Notes under the pieces: model-generated
The model's database searches: none
The model's input: only the letters and a program-made list of their open reading frames with translations
Told to the model about the DNA's origin: nothing
Made by a program: the position numbers and the translations under genes
Assembly (NCBI GenBank): GCA_002256395.1
Contig: NKJG01000004.1
Span: 62,001 to 126,000, forward strand
Direction: 5' to 3'
DNA from: Bacteroidetes bacterium B1(2017)
GTDB lineage: Bacteria; Bacteroidota; Bacteroidia; UKL13-3
DNA length: 64,000 nt
Part shown: positions 16,797-26,551 of the stretch, in pieces
How the letters are laid out: the number at the start of each line of letters is the position of its first letter
How positions within the stretch are numbered: position 1 is the first letter of the stretch

Positions 16797-18029
16797 TTGA
16801 CATTCGACGATTTTTATTTCGATTATGGGCTCATGGATGCCTTAGATGCCATGGGCTTCTCAAAACCAACACCCATTCAAGAACTAGCAATACCTGTTAT
16901 TCTTGAACACAAAGATTTGATAGCTTGTGCTCAAACGGGTACAGGCAAAACAGCTGCCTATGTATTACCCATTTTAAATAAAATTGCAGAGTCTGATCAC
17001 AGTCATTTAAATACATTAATCTTAGCTCCAACCCGCGAGCTAGCCATGCAAATAGATCAGCAGGTGCAAGGCTTTTCGTATTATATTCAAGTTAGCTCAA
17101 TTCCAATTTATGGTGGTGGCGATGGCGCCTCTTGGGATCAACAAAAGAAAGCACTTAAACATGGCGCAGATATTATTATTGCCACTCCAGGTAGATTAAT
17201 TTCACAACTTATTTCGGGTGATATTAATTTTGAACACCTCGAACATTTAGTTTTGGACGAAGCAGATAGGATGCTTGATATGGGCTTTTATGAGGATATT
17301 GTTAAGATAATCTCCTATTTGCCTAAAGACAGACAAACACTATTGTTTTCGGCTACTATGCCTCCTAAAATTCGTACCCTAGCCTCTAAAATTTTATATA
17401 AACCCGAGGAAATTAGCATTGCCATTTCTAAACCTGCCGAAGGTATTTTGCAACAAGCTTATTTAACTTACGACCCTCAGAAAATACCATTACTTGGCGA
17501 GATTTTTAAAGCAACAGCCTATCAAAGTGTAATCATTTTTGCGGGTACAAAAGAGAAAGTAAAAAGCCTTCAATTCGAATTAAAGAAAATTGGCTTAAAG
17601 GCAAAATCCTTTCACTCAGATCTAGAGCAAAAAGAACGTGAAGATCTCATGAATGAGTTTAGAAGCCGTAAGGTACAAGTGCTTATTGGAACCGATATTC
17701 TCTCACGTGGTATTGATGTAGATGGAATTGATTTAGTGGTAAACTTTGATGTGCCACCCGATCCAGAGGATTATGTACACCGTATTGGAAGAACTGCTAG
17801 GGCCGAAACAAAAGGTACAGCCATTACTTTTATTAACGAAAAAGACCAACGCAGGTTTCATGCCATAGAAACTCTAATTGAAAAAGAAATTCCAAAACTT
17901 CCTTTACCAGAGTCTTTGGGTCAAGCACCGCTTTACGAACCTAGCAAAAGAGTAGAGCGTACCTTTCATAAAAAAGGTCCGCGCAAAAACACTAACGGTC
18001 CAAGTAAACCGGGTCAGTTTAGACGATAA
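16797..18029 (+). CDS. rhlE: DEAD-box ATP-dependent RNA helicase (RhlE-like)
   Basis: 410-residue helicase with all core motifs: Q motif (GFSKPTPIQ), Walker A AQTGTGKT, PTRELAMQ, motif II VLDEADRMLDMGF, motif III FSATMP, and the second RecA domain with SRGIDVDGIDLVVNFDVP and HRIGRTARA. A basic, glycine/proline-rich tail (HKKGPRKNTNGPSKPG) is usual for RhlE. The start is TTG at 16797; the first ATG (16833) would remove the aromatic residue upstream of the Q motif. A -7-like TATCTTG lies at 16774-16780 with TTG at 16753-16755. It unwinds RNA in ribosome assembly or cold adaptation. Confidence 0.92.
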   Translation: MTFDDFYFDYGLMDALDAMGFSKPTPIQELAIPVILEHKDLIACAQTGTGKTAAYVLPILNKIAESDHSHLNTLILAPTRELAMQIDQQVQGFSYYIQVSSIPIYGGGDGASWDQQKKALKHGADIIIATPGRLISQLISGDINFEHLEHLVLDEADRMLDMGFYEDIVKIISYLPKDRQTLLFSATMPPKIRTLASKILYKPEEISIAISKPAEGILQQAYLTYDPQKIPLLGEIFKATAYQSVIIFAGTKEKVKSLQFELKKIGLKAKSFHSDLEQKEREDLMNEFRSRKVQVLIGTDILSRGIDVDGIDLVVNFDVPPDPEDYVHRIGRTARAETKGTAITFINEKDQRRFHAIETLIEKEIPKLPLPESLGQAPLYEPSKRVERTFHKKGPRKNTNGPSKPGQFRR

Positions 18030-18043
18030 ATTTTTAAGAGATT

Positions 18044-19069
18044 ATGCATAAGAACAATTTTGATTTTTTGCGTTTTTTCTTTGCCTTTATAGTGGTGCTT
18101 TCGCATATTGTTGATTTATCCCTGCATCCCGATATTGCCTATCTTAAAAAGTACTTCGATTCTCATGTTTCTGTGACTGGTTTTTTTATTATAAGTGGTT
18201 ATTTAATTGCTGGTAGCTTTATTGTCTCTAAAACAGTAAAAAGCTATTTTGTTAAGCGAGCAAACCGACTTCTTCCTGCCTATATTTTTGTAGTATTATT
18301 TTCTGCTATTTTCTTTGTTTTTATAAGTAGTTTTTCTTTTACCCAATATTATTTAAATGCTGCTTGGTTCAAGTATCTAGCAAGTAATTTGAGTTTTCTA
18401 AATTTCTTGCAACCTTGCTTGCCTGGCGTATTTTTAGGTAATTATTTATGTACCATTAATGGTGCCTTATGGACCATTAAAGTTGAAGTAAGTTTCTATT
18501 TAGTATTGCCCTTTATTATTTATTGGATTCAAAAAACATCTAAAAAACATCTTGTATTAATTGCTGTGTATTTGTTTGGTTTGTTGTATGAATATGGCTT
18601 AACCCAAATGGCCATTTCAATTCCTGCTAAGGCTGCAATATTTGATGTATTAAAACATCAGTTACCAGGTTTCCTAACCTATTTTATTTCTGGTATTGCC
18701 ATGTATTATTATCAAGACCAATTTCATAAGTATAAAAATTATGTAAGCCCATTGGCACTAATTGTTTTTATTGTGGAGTATTCCTTAAATCTTGAAATAC
18801 TACGACCAATTGCTATGGCTATCTTAATTTTATATGTTGCCTATGGATTTACCTTCCTAAATAATTGGGGGAAATATGGCGATTTTTCCTACGGAATATA
18901 TATTTACCATTTTCCAATTATCCAAACGGCAGTGAGTCTTGGGCTGTTTACTATCTATTCACCCTATATGGTTGGATTAGGTATTATATCCTTAGTTTTA
19001 GTGTGCTCTTTCCTTTCTTGGAACCTCCTCGAAAAAAGGTTTTTACAGAGAAAAATCATGTTTAAATAA
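18044..19069 (+). CDS. Acyltransferase 3 family membrane protein (OafA/YrhL-like)
   Basis: 341-residue integral membrane O-acyltransferase with about ten membrane segments. NNFDFLRFFFAFIVVLSHI holds the family's early R and the catalytic H, and VTGFFIISGYLIAG is the following conserved loop; NGALWTIKVEVSFYLVLP is also typical. No SGNH hydrolase domain is fused. It would acetylate a surface polysaccharide or peptidoglycan. It lies 14 bases after the helicase, well outside the polysaccharide locus, so the target is unknown. Confidence 0.85.
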   Translation: MHKNNFDFLRFFFAFIVVLSHIVDLSLHPDIAYLKKYFDSHVSVTGFFIISGYLIAGSFIVSKTVKSYFVKRANRLLPAYIFVVLFSAIFFVFISSFSFTQYYLNAAWFKYLASNLSFLNFLQPCLPGVFLGNYLCTINGALWTIKVEVSFYLVLPFIIYWIQKTSKKHLVLIAVYLFGLLYEYGLTQMAISIPAKAAIFDVLKHQLPGFLTYFISGIAMYYYQDQFHKYKNYVSPLALIVFIVEYSLNLEILRPIAMAILILYVAYGFTFLNNWGKYGDFSYGIYIYHFPIIQTAVSLGLFTIYSPYMVGLGIISLVLVCSFLSWNLLEKRFLQRKIMFK

Positions 19070-19103
19070 TACCTAGTTTCAAACATTTTGTTCTACCTTC
19101 GAA

Positions 19104-21614
19104 ATGGAGGCTCATACCATGGAGGTGGCTCAAAATACTGTCGGATTAACTGACGCAGAGGTTCTAACTTCTCGTTCAAAATATGGCTCAAATTCTTTAG
19201 CCAATAAAAGCGAATATAGATTCTTTAACATGCTTTTGGAGCTTGTGCTCGAACCGCTATTTTTAATACTTATTGGAGTATGTGTAATCTATTTTATAAT
19301 GGGGCAAACTCAGGAGGCATTTCTAATGTTAGGCGCTCTTGGAATTGTGACCAGTATCTCCATTTTTCAAGAACATAAAAGTAGAAACGCCGTTGATGCG
19401 CTTAAGAAATTAAATAGTCCTAAGGCAAAGGTTTTTAGAAACGCAAAACTTATAGAAATCCTTACCGAAGACTTAGTGGTGGGTGATGTTATTCAATTGG
19501 TTGATGGCGCCATAGTTCCAGCCGATGCTAGCATTGTAAACGCAAATGATTTTTCGGCTAATGAAAGCATTCTTACTGGAGAATCTATTCCTTTAATTAA
19601 AGGCACAGATGAGCCACTTATCTTTCAAGGTACCATGGTTGTTTCTGGAGCTTGCACGGCAAGCGTAATTGCCGTAGGAGCAGCAACCCAATTGGGTAAA
19701 ATTCAACAATCGCTGCAAGAGATTGAACCCGAAAAAACTCCTTTACAAATACAGGTTCACAATTTTGTGAAGTATATGCTGTATGCAGGTCTTGTAGCCT
19801 TTGTTTTGGTGTTTGGGGTTAACTATTATTTGTCGGGCAAGGTATTACATGCCTTAATGCACGGGCTCACTTTAGCCATGTCTATTATACCCGAAGAAAT
19901 TCCTGTAGCCTTGAGTACTTTTATGGCTTTGGGTGCTTATAGAATGTACAAAAACAAGGTTATTGTGAGAACTCCAAGTACCGTTGAAACCCTTGGTGCG
20001 GCTACCGTTATTTGCGTTGATAAAACAGGTACACTCACAGAAAATAGAATGGAACTTAGTGCCATTTATGATTTTGAAAGCAAGAAAGTGTTTGATTTTA
20101 CAAAATCAGAAATTATAGAATCACCTGTTTTGGAATATGCTGTTTGGTCGTCGGAAGTAGAGCCTTTTGACGCCATGGAAATTGCCATTCATACTGCCTA
20201 TACAAAGGTTGCTAAAGACGATAAACGTAAGCAGTTTGTTATGTTTAAGGAGTACCCTTTGGGTGGCACTCCTCCTATAATGACGCATGTGTTTGAGAAT
20301 GAAAAGAAAGAAAGAATTAGTGCGGTAAAGGGTAGTGTGGAAGGGGTTTTACATCAAACAAAATTAAGTGATACCGATAAAGAATTGGTTCAGGCAAAAG
20401 CAAAAGAACTAAGCTCAAAAGGCTACAGAATATTGGCTGTTGGTAGGGTTGAAACCGAAACTGCAAATTTACCTGAAACCCAGTTTGAATTTACCTTTAT
20501 ATTAATTGGCCTAATTGCTTTTTATGATCCCCCACGTAAAAATATTTCTAGTGTTTTAAAGCAGTTTTATGAGGCTGGCATAAAGGTAAAAATGATAACG
20601 GGCGATCATGCCGAAACGGCCTTGGCAATTGCCAATCAAGTAGAGTTGCAAATTGGACAAAAGGTGTTAACTGGTCCAGAAGTTATGGATATGGAAATGC
20701 CTCAATTAGAAAAACAAGTAGAGCATAGCAATGTGTTTGCTCGTATGTTTCCAGAAGCCAAACTAAAGGTTATTGAAGCGCTAAAACATAAAGGCGAAAT
20801 AGTTGCCATGACAGGCGATGGTGTTAATGATGGTCCTGCCCTAAAAGCTGCGCATATTGGGATAGCCATGGGTTTGCGTGGGAGCGAAGTGGCACGCAAT
20901 ACTGCCTCTTTAGTTATTGTTGATGATGATTTGGAGCATATGGTAGAGGCGGTGGCTTTAGGAAGAAGAATTTATGAAAACCTTAAAAAAGCTATTCGCT
21001 ATATTTTGTCAATTCATATTCCTATTATTTTAATTGTAAGTATACCCTTTTTGTTTTTTGATCCGAACCTAGAGCTGTTTACTCCTGTACATGTTATTTT
21101 TCTGGAGTTAATAATGGGCCCAACCTGCTCTATTATTTTTGAAAACGAACCTATTGAAGCAAATTCAATGAAACAAAAACCGCGTAATAATACACGTTCG
21201 TTTTTTAGTTTTCATGAGTTGCGAATGAGTATTATTCAAGGTCTATTCATAACTGTTTCTTGCTTTGGAATGGGTATTTATTTCAACTCACTAAATGCTT
21301 CGGATGAGTTGGTTCGAACCAGTATTTTTGCTACTCTTATTTTTAGTAACTTGTTCCTTACCCTTGTCAACCGTTCGTTTGAGCTATCTGTAATAAAAAG
21401 CTTCGCCAATAAAAACCGACTAATTCCTTTTATCCTTAGTGTTTCATTATTGCTTTTACTTGTAAGTATTTATGTGGCACCCGTTCAATCTATTTTTGAA
21501 TTTGAAGCTCTAAGTTGGCAACAATTCTTACTTTGTTTAGTTGCCGCCTTTGTAGGTGTTTTTTGGATTGAAGGGTATAAGTTTTTTTCTCGAAAAGCGA
21601 ATTCTAATGTGTAG
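19104..21614 (+). CDS. P-type cation-transporting ATPase (P2-like, Ca2+/Na+ type)
   Basis: 836-residue P-type ATPase. D306 in CVDKTGTLT is phosphorylated; TGES (158-161) is the actuator motif; MTGDGVNDGPALKAAHIGIAMG closes the P domain. The M4 ion-site motif reads PEEIP (263-267) instead of PEGLP, a variant I recall in a bacterial P2 subgroup often annotated as calcium-type. No amino-terminal heavy-metal-binding domain or CPC motif is present, so a copper/zinc role is unlikely. The N domain has KGSVEGVL where Ca-ATPases have KGAPE. A promoter-like TACCTTCG sits at 19094-19101, only two bases before the ATG, so the in-frame ATG at 19119 may be the true start. A GGTTCGAACC palindrome lies at 21311-21320. 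Confidence 0.88.
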   Translation: MEAHTMEVAQNTVGLTDAEVLTSRSKYGSNSLANKSEYRFFNMLLELVLEPLFLILIGVCVIYFIMGQTQEAFLMLGALGIVTSISIFQEHKSRNAVDALKKLNSPKAKVFRNAKLIEILTEDLVVGDVIQLVDGAIVPADASIVNANDFSANESILTGESIPLIKGTDEPLIFQGTMVVSGACTASVIAVGAATQLGKIQQSLQEIEPEKTPLQIQVHNFVKYMLYAGLVAFVLVFGVNYYLSGKVLHALMHGLTLAMSIIPEEIPVALSTFMALGAYRMYKNKVIVRTPSTVETLGAATVICVDKTGTLTENRMELSAIYDFESKKVFDFTKSEIIESPVLEYAVWSSEVEPFDAMEIAIHTAYTKVAKDDKRKQFVMFKEYPLGGTPPIMTHVFENEKKERISAVKGSVEGVLHQTKLSDTDKELVQAKAKELSSKGYRILAVGRVETETANLPETQFEFTFILIGLIAFYDPPRKNISSVLKQFYEAGIKVKMITGDHAETALAIANQVELQIGQKVLTGPEVMDMEMPQLEKQVEHSNVFARMFPEAKLKVIEALKHKGEIVAMTGDGVNDGPALKAAHIGIAMGLRGSEVARNTASLVIVDDDLEHMVEAVALGRRIYENLKKAIRYILSIHIPIILIVSIPFLFFDPNLELFTPVHVIFLELIMGPTCSIIFENEPIEANSMKQKPRNNTRSFFSFHELRMSIIQGLFITVSCFGMGIYFNSLNASDELVRTSIFATLIFSNLFLTLVNRSFELSVIKSFANKNRLIPFILSVSLLLLLVSIYVAPVQSIFEFEALSWQQFLLCLVAAFVGVFWIEGYKFFSRKANSNV
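21311..21320. repeat. GGTTCGAACC palindrome, copy 3
   Basis: Exact copy in the P-type ATPase gene, encoding VRT. Confidence 0.8.
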
Positions 21615-21691
21615 TCAAAATTAATTTGTTTCTTATTTTTTACATTTCATTTCCTTCAAAATCTCCTACCTTTATCCCTTAATTTCTAACT

Positions 21692-22711
21692 ATGAACTAT
21701 CAATTATTTGGCCATACGGGTTTGCGTGTTTCAGAATTGTGTTTGGGTACTATGGGTTTTGGAACAGAGTGGGGTTGGGGTGCCGATTATGCCGCTAGTA
21801 AGGATGTATTTGATGCGTATGCCAATGCAGGAGGTAACTTTATTGATACCGCAAATAGATATACCGAAGGTACTTCCGAAAAATTTCTTGGTGAGTTTAT
21901 AAAAGAAGATAGAGACCATTTTGTAATAGCTACAAAATATACCCTAAAAGATAAAAATAGTGATCCCAATTTTGCTGGTAACCACCGCAAAAATATGATG
22001 CGTTCTGTGAAAGAAAGTATGGCTCGCTTGCAAACAGATTACTTAGATGTTTTATGGCTTCATATATGGGATTTTACCACACATCCCGAAGAAGTTTTAC
22101 AAGGCTTAAATGATTTAATTAGCAGAGGCTTGGTTCATTATATTGGTATTAGTGATACTCCAGCTTGGCGTGTGGCTCAAGCCAATACCATTGCCGAGTT
22201 GCGCGGTTGGAACCGATTTGCGGCTTTACAAGTTGAATATAATTTAATAAATAGAACGGCCGAAAGAGATTTACTTCCTATGGCTGATGCGTTTAATATG
22301 GCTGTAACACCGTGGGCTCCGCTTGCTGGTGGTGCTTTAACCGGTAAATATATAAAGGGCGAAAAAGGACGTTTAACAGAGGGCTCAAAACGCTTAAACG
22401 AAAGAAGTACCCTTATTGCCCAAAAAGTAATTGAGGTGGCTACAGCTTTGGAATGTACTCCAGCTCAAGTGGCAATTAGATGGACTATGCAGCGCAATCA
22501 AACTGTTATTCCAATAATTGGTGCCACAAAGGCCTATCAATTAAATGATGCTTTGGGTGCTGCTCAAATAGAAATTCCTGCTGAGTGGTTAGTTGAGTTA
22601 AATGCCGTATCAGCCTTTGAATTAGGCTTTCCTGGCGATTTCTTTAATGAGCCTGGTGTGATAGATGTAACCTATGCACAAACCAAGCATCAAATAAAAA
22701 TGCGTTCGTAA
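21692..22711 (+). CDS. Aldo/keto reductase
   Basis: 339-residue (α/β)8 NADPH-dependent oxidoreductase. The catalytic tetrad is visible: D and Y in NFIDTANRYTEG, K in VIATKYT, H in LWLHIWD. The cofactor end is typical (RNQTVIPIIGATKAYQLND). It belongs to the AKR group with long loops (GWGADYAASKDV). The substrate cannot be told. A TACCTTTA promoter-like element lies at 21667-21674. The stop directly abuts the stop of the opposing response regulator. Confidence 0.9.
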   Translation: MNYQLFGHTGLRVSELCLGTMGFGTEWGWGADYAASKDVFDAYANAGGNFIDTANRYTEGTSEKFLGEFIKEDRDHFVIATKYTLKDKNSDPNFAGNHRKNMMRSVKESMARLQTDYLDVLWLHIWDFTTHPEEVLQGLNDLISRGLVHYIGISDTPAWRVAQANTIAELRGWNRFAALQVEYNLINRTAERDLLPMADAFNMAVTPWAPLAGGALTGKYIKGEKGRLTEGSKRLNERSTLIAQKVIEVATALECTPAQVAIRWTMQRNQTVIPIIGATKAYQLNDALGAAQIEIPAEWLVELNAVSAFELGFPGDFFNEPGVIDVTYAQTKHQIKMRS

Positions 22712-23128
22712 TTAAAACGAATCGAGTATTCCTGTATTTTTAAATTTATCTAAACTTTGTTCCGTTAATGGCTTTGTAATAAAGCCTAAAATTAAGGGTT
22801 CAAAAGAGGCGCGCTCTGCATCATCTGGGTCAACACTAGAGCTTAAAATTAAGATTGAAATTGGTTTCAATAAAGTGTGATAAATCTTCCCAAATTCCTC
22901 AATAAATTCCCACCCATCCATACCTGGCATGTTTAAATCCAAGAAAATAAGGTCGGGTAATTTTTGATGGCCTTCAGGCATAGACTTTTGCTCATCAAAA
23001 AAATCTAAGGCAGCCTCTGCACTTTCAAAGGTATATACCTCCTCACAAAACCCCGATTTTAATAACCTCATTTTACATATCATGAGGGTTACATCATCAT
23101 CGTCAATTAACATTACCGATTTAATCAT
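22712..23128 (-). CDS. Single-domain response regulator (CheY-like) 1
   Basis: 138-residue receiver domain without an output domain. It has the acidic cluster IDDDD near residues 8-12, phospho-acceptor D64 in FLDLNMPGMDG, S96 in ILSSS and K119 in FITKP. It is a close paralogue of the next gene upstream (23167-23589): VMLIDDDDVTLMICKMRL against VLLVDDDDVTLMICKLRL. It is last in a leftward operon with that regulator, a six-PAS kinase and a PAS/GAF pseudo-hybrid protein, so the kinase at 23594-26539 is the likely phosphodonor. Single receivers of this sort usually relay phosphate or bind a partner; no DNA-binding is expected. Confidence 0.9.
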   Translation of the reverse strand: MIKSVMLIDDDDVTLMICKMRLLKSGFCEEVYTFESAEAALDFFDEQKSMPEGHQKLPDLIFLDLNMPGMDGWEFIEEFGKIYHTLLKPISILILSSSVDPDDAERASFEPLILGFITKPLTEQSLDKFKNTGILDSF

Positions 23129-23166
23129 ATAAGTAGAATTAATTTATAATTTTAATCCTTGTAATT

Positions 23167-23589
23167 TTATGGGTAAAAGGCCTTAAATTGATCAGAAGCC
23201 ATTAGTGCTTGCAAATTATCATCGGTTAAAGGTTTTGTTATGAAACCAATAATTAAAGGGTGGTTTTCGGCCTTTTCTTCGTCTTTGGGATCTACACTTG
23301 AACTTAAAATATCAATTCTAATTTTAGTGAAAATGTGTTGGTATTTTGATTCAAAATCATCCAAAAAGTCCCATCCATTCATCACAGGCATATTAATATC
23401 CAAGAAAATAAGCTCGGGTAAATTTCTCTCTATTTCAGGTAAAGCTAGTTGCCTTTCAAAAAATTTTGCTGCTTCCTCTCCATTTTCTGCGGTAATTACT
23501 TCCTCGCAAAATTTGGATTTTTTTAGTCGCAACTTGCAGATCATGAGGGTTACATCATCATCATCTACCAATAGTACACTTTTTAACAT
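23167..23589 (-). CDS. Single-domain response regulator (CheY-like) 2
   Basis: 140-residue receiver domain alone. D64 (counting from the ATG at 23589) lies in FLDINMPVMNG, with the ILSSS serine and FITKP lysine intact. The frame extends five codons further to a TTG at 23604 inside the kinase gene, but ATG 23589 aligns with the start of its paralogue (MLKSV against MIKSV) and lies four bases after the kinase stop, so no overlap is needed. The pair arose by duplication: both share SSSVDPxDxE and PLIxGFITKPLT. Cognate kinase by position: the gene just upstream. Confidence 0.9.
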   Translation of the reverse strand: MLKSVLLVDDDDVTLMICKLRLKKSKFCEEVITAENGEEAAKFFERQLALPEIERNLPELIFLDINMPVMNGWDFLDDFESKYQHIFTKIRIDILSSSVDPKDEEKAENHPLIIGFITKPLTDDNLQALMASDQFKAFYP

Positions 23590-23593
23590 GGTT

Positions 23594-26539
23594 TTATTGT
23601 TCAAAAATTATTGTAAATATAGTTCCTTTATTAATTTCACTTTGTGCCGTTATTGTACCTCTTAATGCATGAACATGCGATTTTACTAGGTACAAACCTA
23701 TTCCTTTGCTGTCGTCAAACTTGTGAAATTTTTGATACATTCCAAATAAACGGTCTTTCACCTTATTCATATCCATACCCATTCCATTATCCTTGAAGGT
23801 GAGTATAATCTTATTATTATCCTTTTTACTTTCAATTAAAATTTTAGGTGGAATTCCAATTTGTGCATACTTAATACTATTTGCCAACAAATTTTGGAAA
23901 ATACTTTCTAAATAGGAGGGAATGAAATTACCAGAAGGTGCATCCTTAAAGTTAGTTTCAAGAAGAACATTTTCCCTTTCAATTTGATGGTCGAAATTTT
24001 TCTTAACCTTTTCTAAAATATCTTCAAAAGTAACCAAAGTATATTTGTGGTCAGTATTCTCTTTAATGATTAAAGTCTTAATTAAATCTTGCATGGTTTC
24101 ATTTAACCTAAGCGTAGATTTCTTAAAACCTTCGAGTAATATGCGAATTGTTTCATCCGAAATACTGGATGGATCAAGCAAATCTAAAATGCCAATTAAA
24201 TTGGTAAGAGGCGCCCGTAAATTATGAGTAATGATATAGGAGAATTTTTTTAATTCTTGGTAGCTTAAGGTCACTTCTGCTATTAATTTCTCTTTTTCTT
24301 CCTCTAATAATATCCTATTGGTAATATCTTCCTTAACCGCTACGTAATTTGTTTTTACGCCATTATTGTCAAAAATCGGACTAATAGTTGCATGCTCCCA
24401 ATAGAGTTCGCCATTTTTCTTCTTATTGCAAAATGTCCCCATCCAACTTTGTTGGTTCGAGAGTTTATCCCATAGGTTTGTATGCGTACCTTCTTCTGTA
24501 AATTCGGTTTTTAGTATCCTTGGGTTTTTTCCAATTGCTTCTTCAGCCGTATAGCCTGTAATTTTGGTAAAAGCTGGGTTCACATATTCAATATTTCCTT
24601 CTAAATCTGTTACAACTACCGAGGCTCCACTTTGCACAATTGCTTGAGAAAATTTTCTAATTTTTTCTTCCGATTTCTTCCTCTCCGTAATATCTAGCAT
24701 GGTGCCAATTACTGCGGGCTCGCCATTGTAAATGGTTCGGTTTCCATGCACTTCTATTTCTATTAAATTCCCTTTATTATTAAAAACCCTTATTTCATAA
24801 TTTGCCTCCAGACTTTTGCCTTTTATTCTATCTTCTATTTTTTGGGAAACCATTTCAAAATCGTCGGGGTGAACCCAGTTTTTTAATGGCATAGAATAAA
24901 TTTCGTGTTCTGTATATCCTGTAATTTGGGTGAATCTTTTGTTTACAAAAATGAAGCCTTTTGACCCTAAAATATAAATTCCAATAGATGAGTTTTCAAC
25001 TAAACTTCTAAACTTTGTTTCAGACTCTATCAGTTTTTGCGTTTGGATTTTTTTCTGGGTTATATCCACTTCAATTGCCACCCAATTAGTACATTTTCCT
25101 GTTTCATTTTTGATAGGAACAATGGAGAATCTATTCCAAAATTTTTCTCCATTTTTCTTGTAGTTTAATATCTCAAATTCTCCAGGAATCTCTTTTTTTA
25201 TTATGTCTCCCAATCGTATTAATTCTGATAAATCACTCTCAGGTCCACTAAATAACGAAGGGGATTTTCCAATTAATTCTTGTTTTGGATACCCTGTAAT
25301 TTTGGCAAGGGTATCATTTACATATAAAATTTCGGGCATTTGTCCATTAGGTTTGGCATCCGTTATTAATATACCGTCTTGGATATGCATAAACATCATT
25401 TCAAACAAAAGGAGTCTGTTTTCTTCCTCTTTTTTATAGGTAAAATCCTTTCCTAACCCAACTATTTGTTTTTCGTTTTCATAGGAGTAGATATTCCATG
25501 AAATCCACTTGAAGCTTCCATTTTTGCAACTAAATCTATTTTCAAATTGTTGGAATTTGGCCCCATTTACCGCCTTTTTTGTATACTGATCAAATTTTTC
25601 CTGATCTTCTAAATGAACATATTTTCTCCAATTATTTTTCAAAAGTTCGGCTCTATTCCATCCTAAACATTTTTCCCAAGCAGGGTTTACCTCCAATAAT
25701 TGTCCGTCAAAATCCATCACGCAAATTAAATCTACGCTATTTTCAAAAATGCGTTCGCTAATTTGTAGTCTATCTTCTGCCACCTTTTTGTCGGATATAT
25801 CTGTCATGGATCCCGCCACCTTTATGGGAATACCATTTTCATAAAGAGGTTCACCAATTATTTGTATCCATTTAAGTTCTTTTTTTGTTGTTTCAATTTG
25901 TAATCTAATATTAAAGGATGTTTTGTTCTGAATGCATTTTTCATAGGCCTCTTTTGCAAAGGCTCTGAATTTTGGTACAATAAAATCTTGGGCAGTTTCA
26001 ATTGTGGGTTCATAAGATAAATCAACCTCATGAAGCATTTTGGTTGAAAGAGTCCATGAAACCGTTCTCGTCCTTAAATCAACTTCAAATCCTCCCGATT
26101 TTGAAATGATATTTGTGGTTTCAAGTAGTTTTAAATAGCGGTACTTTTCTGTTAAATCTTTTATTGTAATTACTCTAAGTTTTTTCTTTGAAGTAGTGTC
26201 AATAATTTTTGAAATAAAAAGTAAATGAAGGTTTTTTCCTTTACAGGATATTACCTCCAAGTCAATTTCTCCTGTGCCTCCACCTTCGAACAATTGTTGG
26301 TGATCCTCCTTAAACCATGATTCTTCAGAAGGGGCTATTAAATCAAACAGATTGCTTCCTAAAAACGCATTTTTCTCTCCCTCAAAAATTAAACAAGACC
26401 ATTCATTACAATATTCAATTAAACCCTCTCTATTAACTATAAATAGTCCAATTCCTGGGCAATTTGTTAAGGCATCCAACAACACCAATTGGTTGTCTGA
26501 ATTATTTAAGTCAAAAATGGATGAATCCTTAGGTTTCAT
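23594..26539 (-). CDS. Soluble six-PAS sensor histidine kinase
   Basis: 981 residues, no clear membrane segment. Six PAS/PAC modules lie at about 20-130, 140-255, 260-375, 380-500, 505-625 and 630-745; the fourth and sixth have the S-box pattern (ILYVNDTLAKITGY, IEYVNPAFTKITGYTAEE). The kinase core is complete: H772 in IITHNLRAPL, the N box NLLANSIKY near 884-891, the G1 box DNGMGMD at 917-923, the F box MYQKFHKF, and the G2 box GIGLYL near 946-951. It lacks a receiver; its partners are the two separate regulators just downstream. It starts 12 bases after the 1314-residue PAS/GAF gene, so all four genes form one unit. It should sense a cytoplasmic small molecule or redox state. Confidence 0.92.
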   Translation of the reverse strand: MKPKDSSIFDLNNSDNQLVLLDALTNCPGIGLFIVNREGLIEYCNEWSCLIFEGEKNAFLGSNLFDLIAPSEESWFKEDHQQLFEGGGTGEIDLEVISCKGKNLHLLFISKIIDTTSKKKLRVITIKDLTEKYRYLKLLETTNIISKSGGFEVDLRTRTVSWTLSTKMLHEVDLSYEPTIETAQDFIVPKFRAFAKEAYEKCIQNKTSFNIRLQIETTKKELKWIQIIGEPLYENGIPIKVAGSMTDISDKKVAEDRLQISERIFENSVDLICVMDFDGQLLEVNPAWEKCLGWNRAELLKNNWRKYVHLEDQEKFDQYTKKAVNGAKFQQFENRFSCKNGSFKWISWNIYSYENEKQIVGLGKDFTYKKEEENRLLLFEMMFMHIQDGILITDAKPNGQMPEILYVNDTLAKITGYPKQELIGKSPSLFSGPESDLSELIRLGDIIKKEIPGEFEILNYKKNGEKFWNRFSIVPIKNETGKCTNWVAIEVDITQKKIQTQKLIESETKFRSLVENSSIGIYILGSKGFIFVNKRFTQITGYTEHEIYSMPLKNWVHPDDFEMVSQKIEDRIKGKSLEANYEIRVFNNKGNLIEIEVHGNRTIYNGEPAVIGTMLDITERKKSEEKIRKFSQAIVQSGASVVVTDLEGNIEYVNPAFTKITGYTAEEAIGKNPRILKTEFTEEGTHTNLWDKLSNQQSWMGTFCNKKKNGELYWEHATISPIFDNNGVKTNYVAVKEDITNRILLEEEKEKLIAEVTLSYQELKKFSYIITHNLRAPLTNLIGILDLLDPSSISDETIRILLEGFKKSTLRLNETMQDLIKTLIIKENTDHKYTLVTFEDILEKVKKNFDHQIERENVLLETNFKDAPSGNFIPSYLESIFQNLLANSIKYAQIGIPPKILIESKKDNNKIILTFKDNGMGMDMNKVKDRLFGMYQKFHKFDDSKGIGLYLVKSHVHALRGTITAQSEINKGTIFTIIFEQ

Positions 26540-26551
26540 AGTTGGGTTGAT

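Noticed and set aside
23589..23604. 11-base overlap of the kinase gene and response regulator 2
   Set aside because: It depends on a TTG start at 23604. The ATG at 23589 aligns with the paralogous regulator and removes the overlap.
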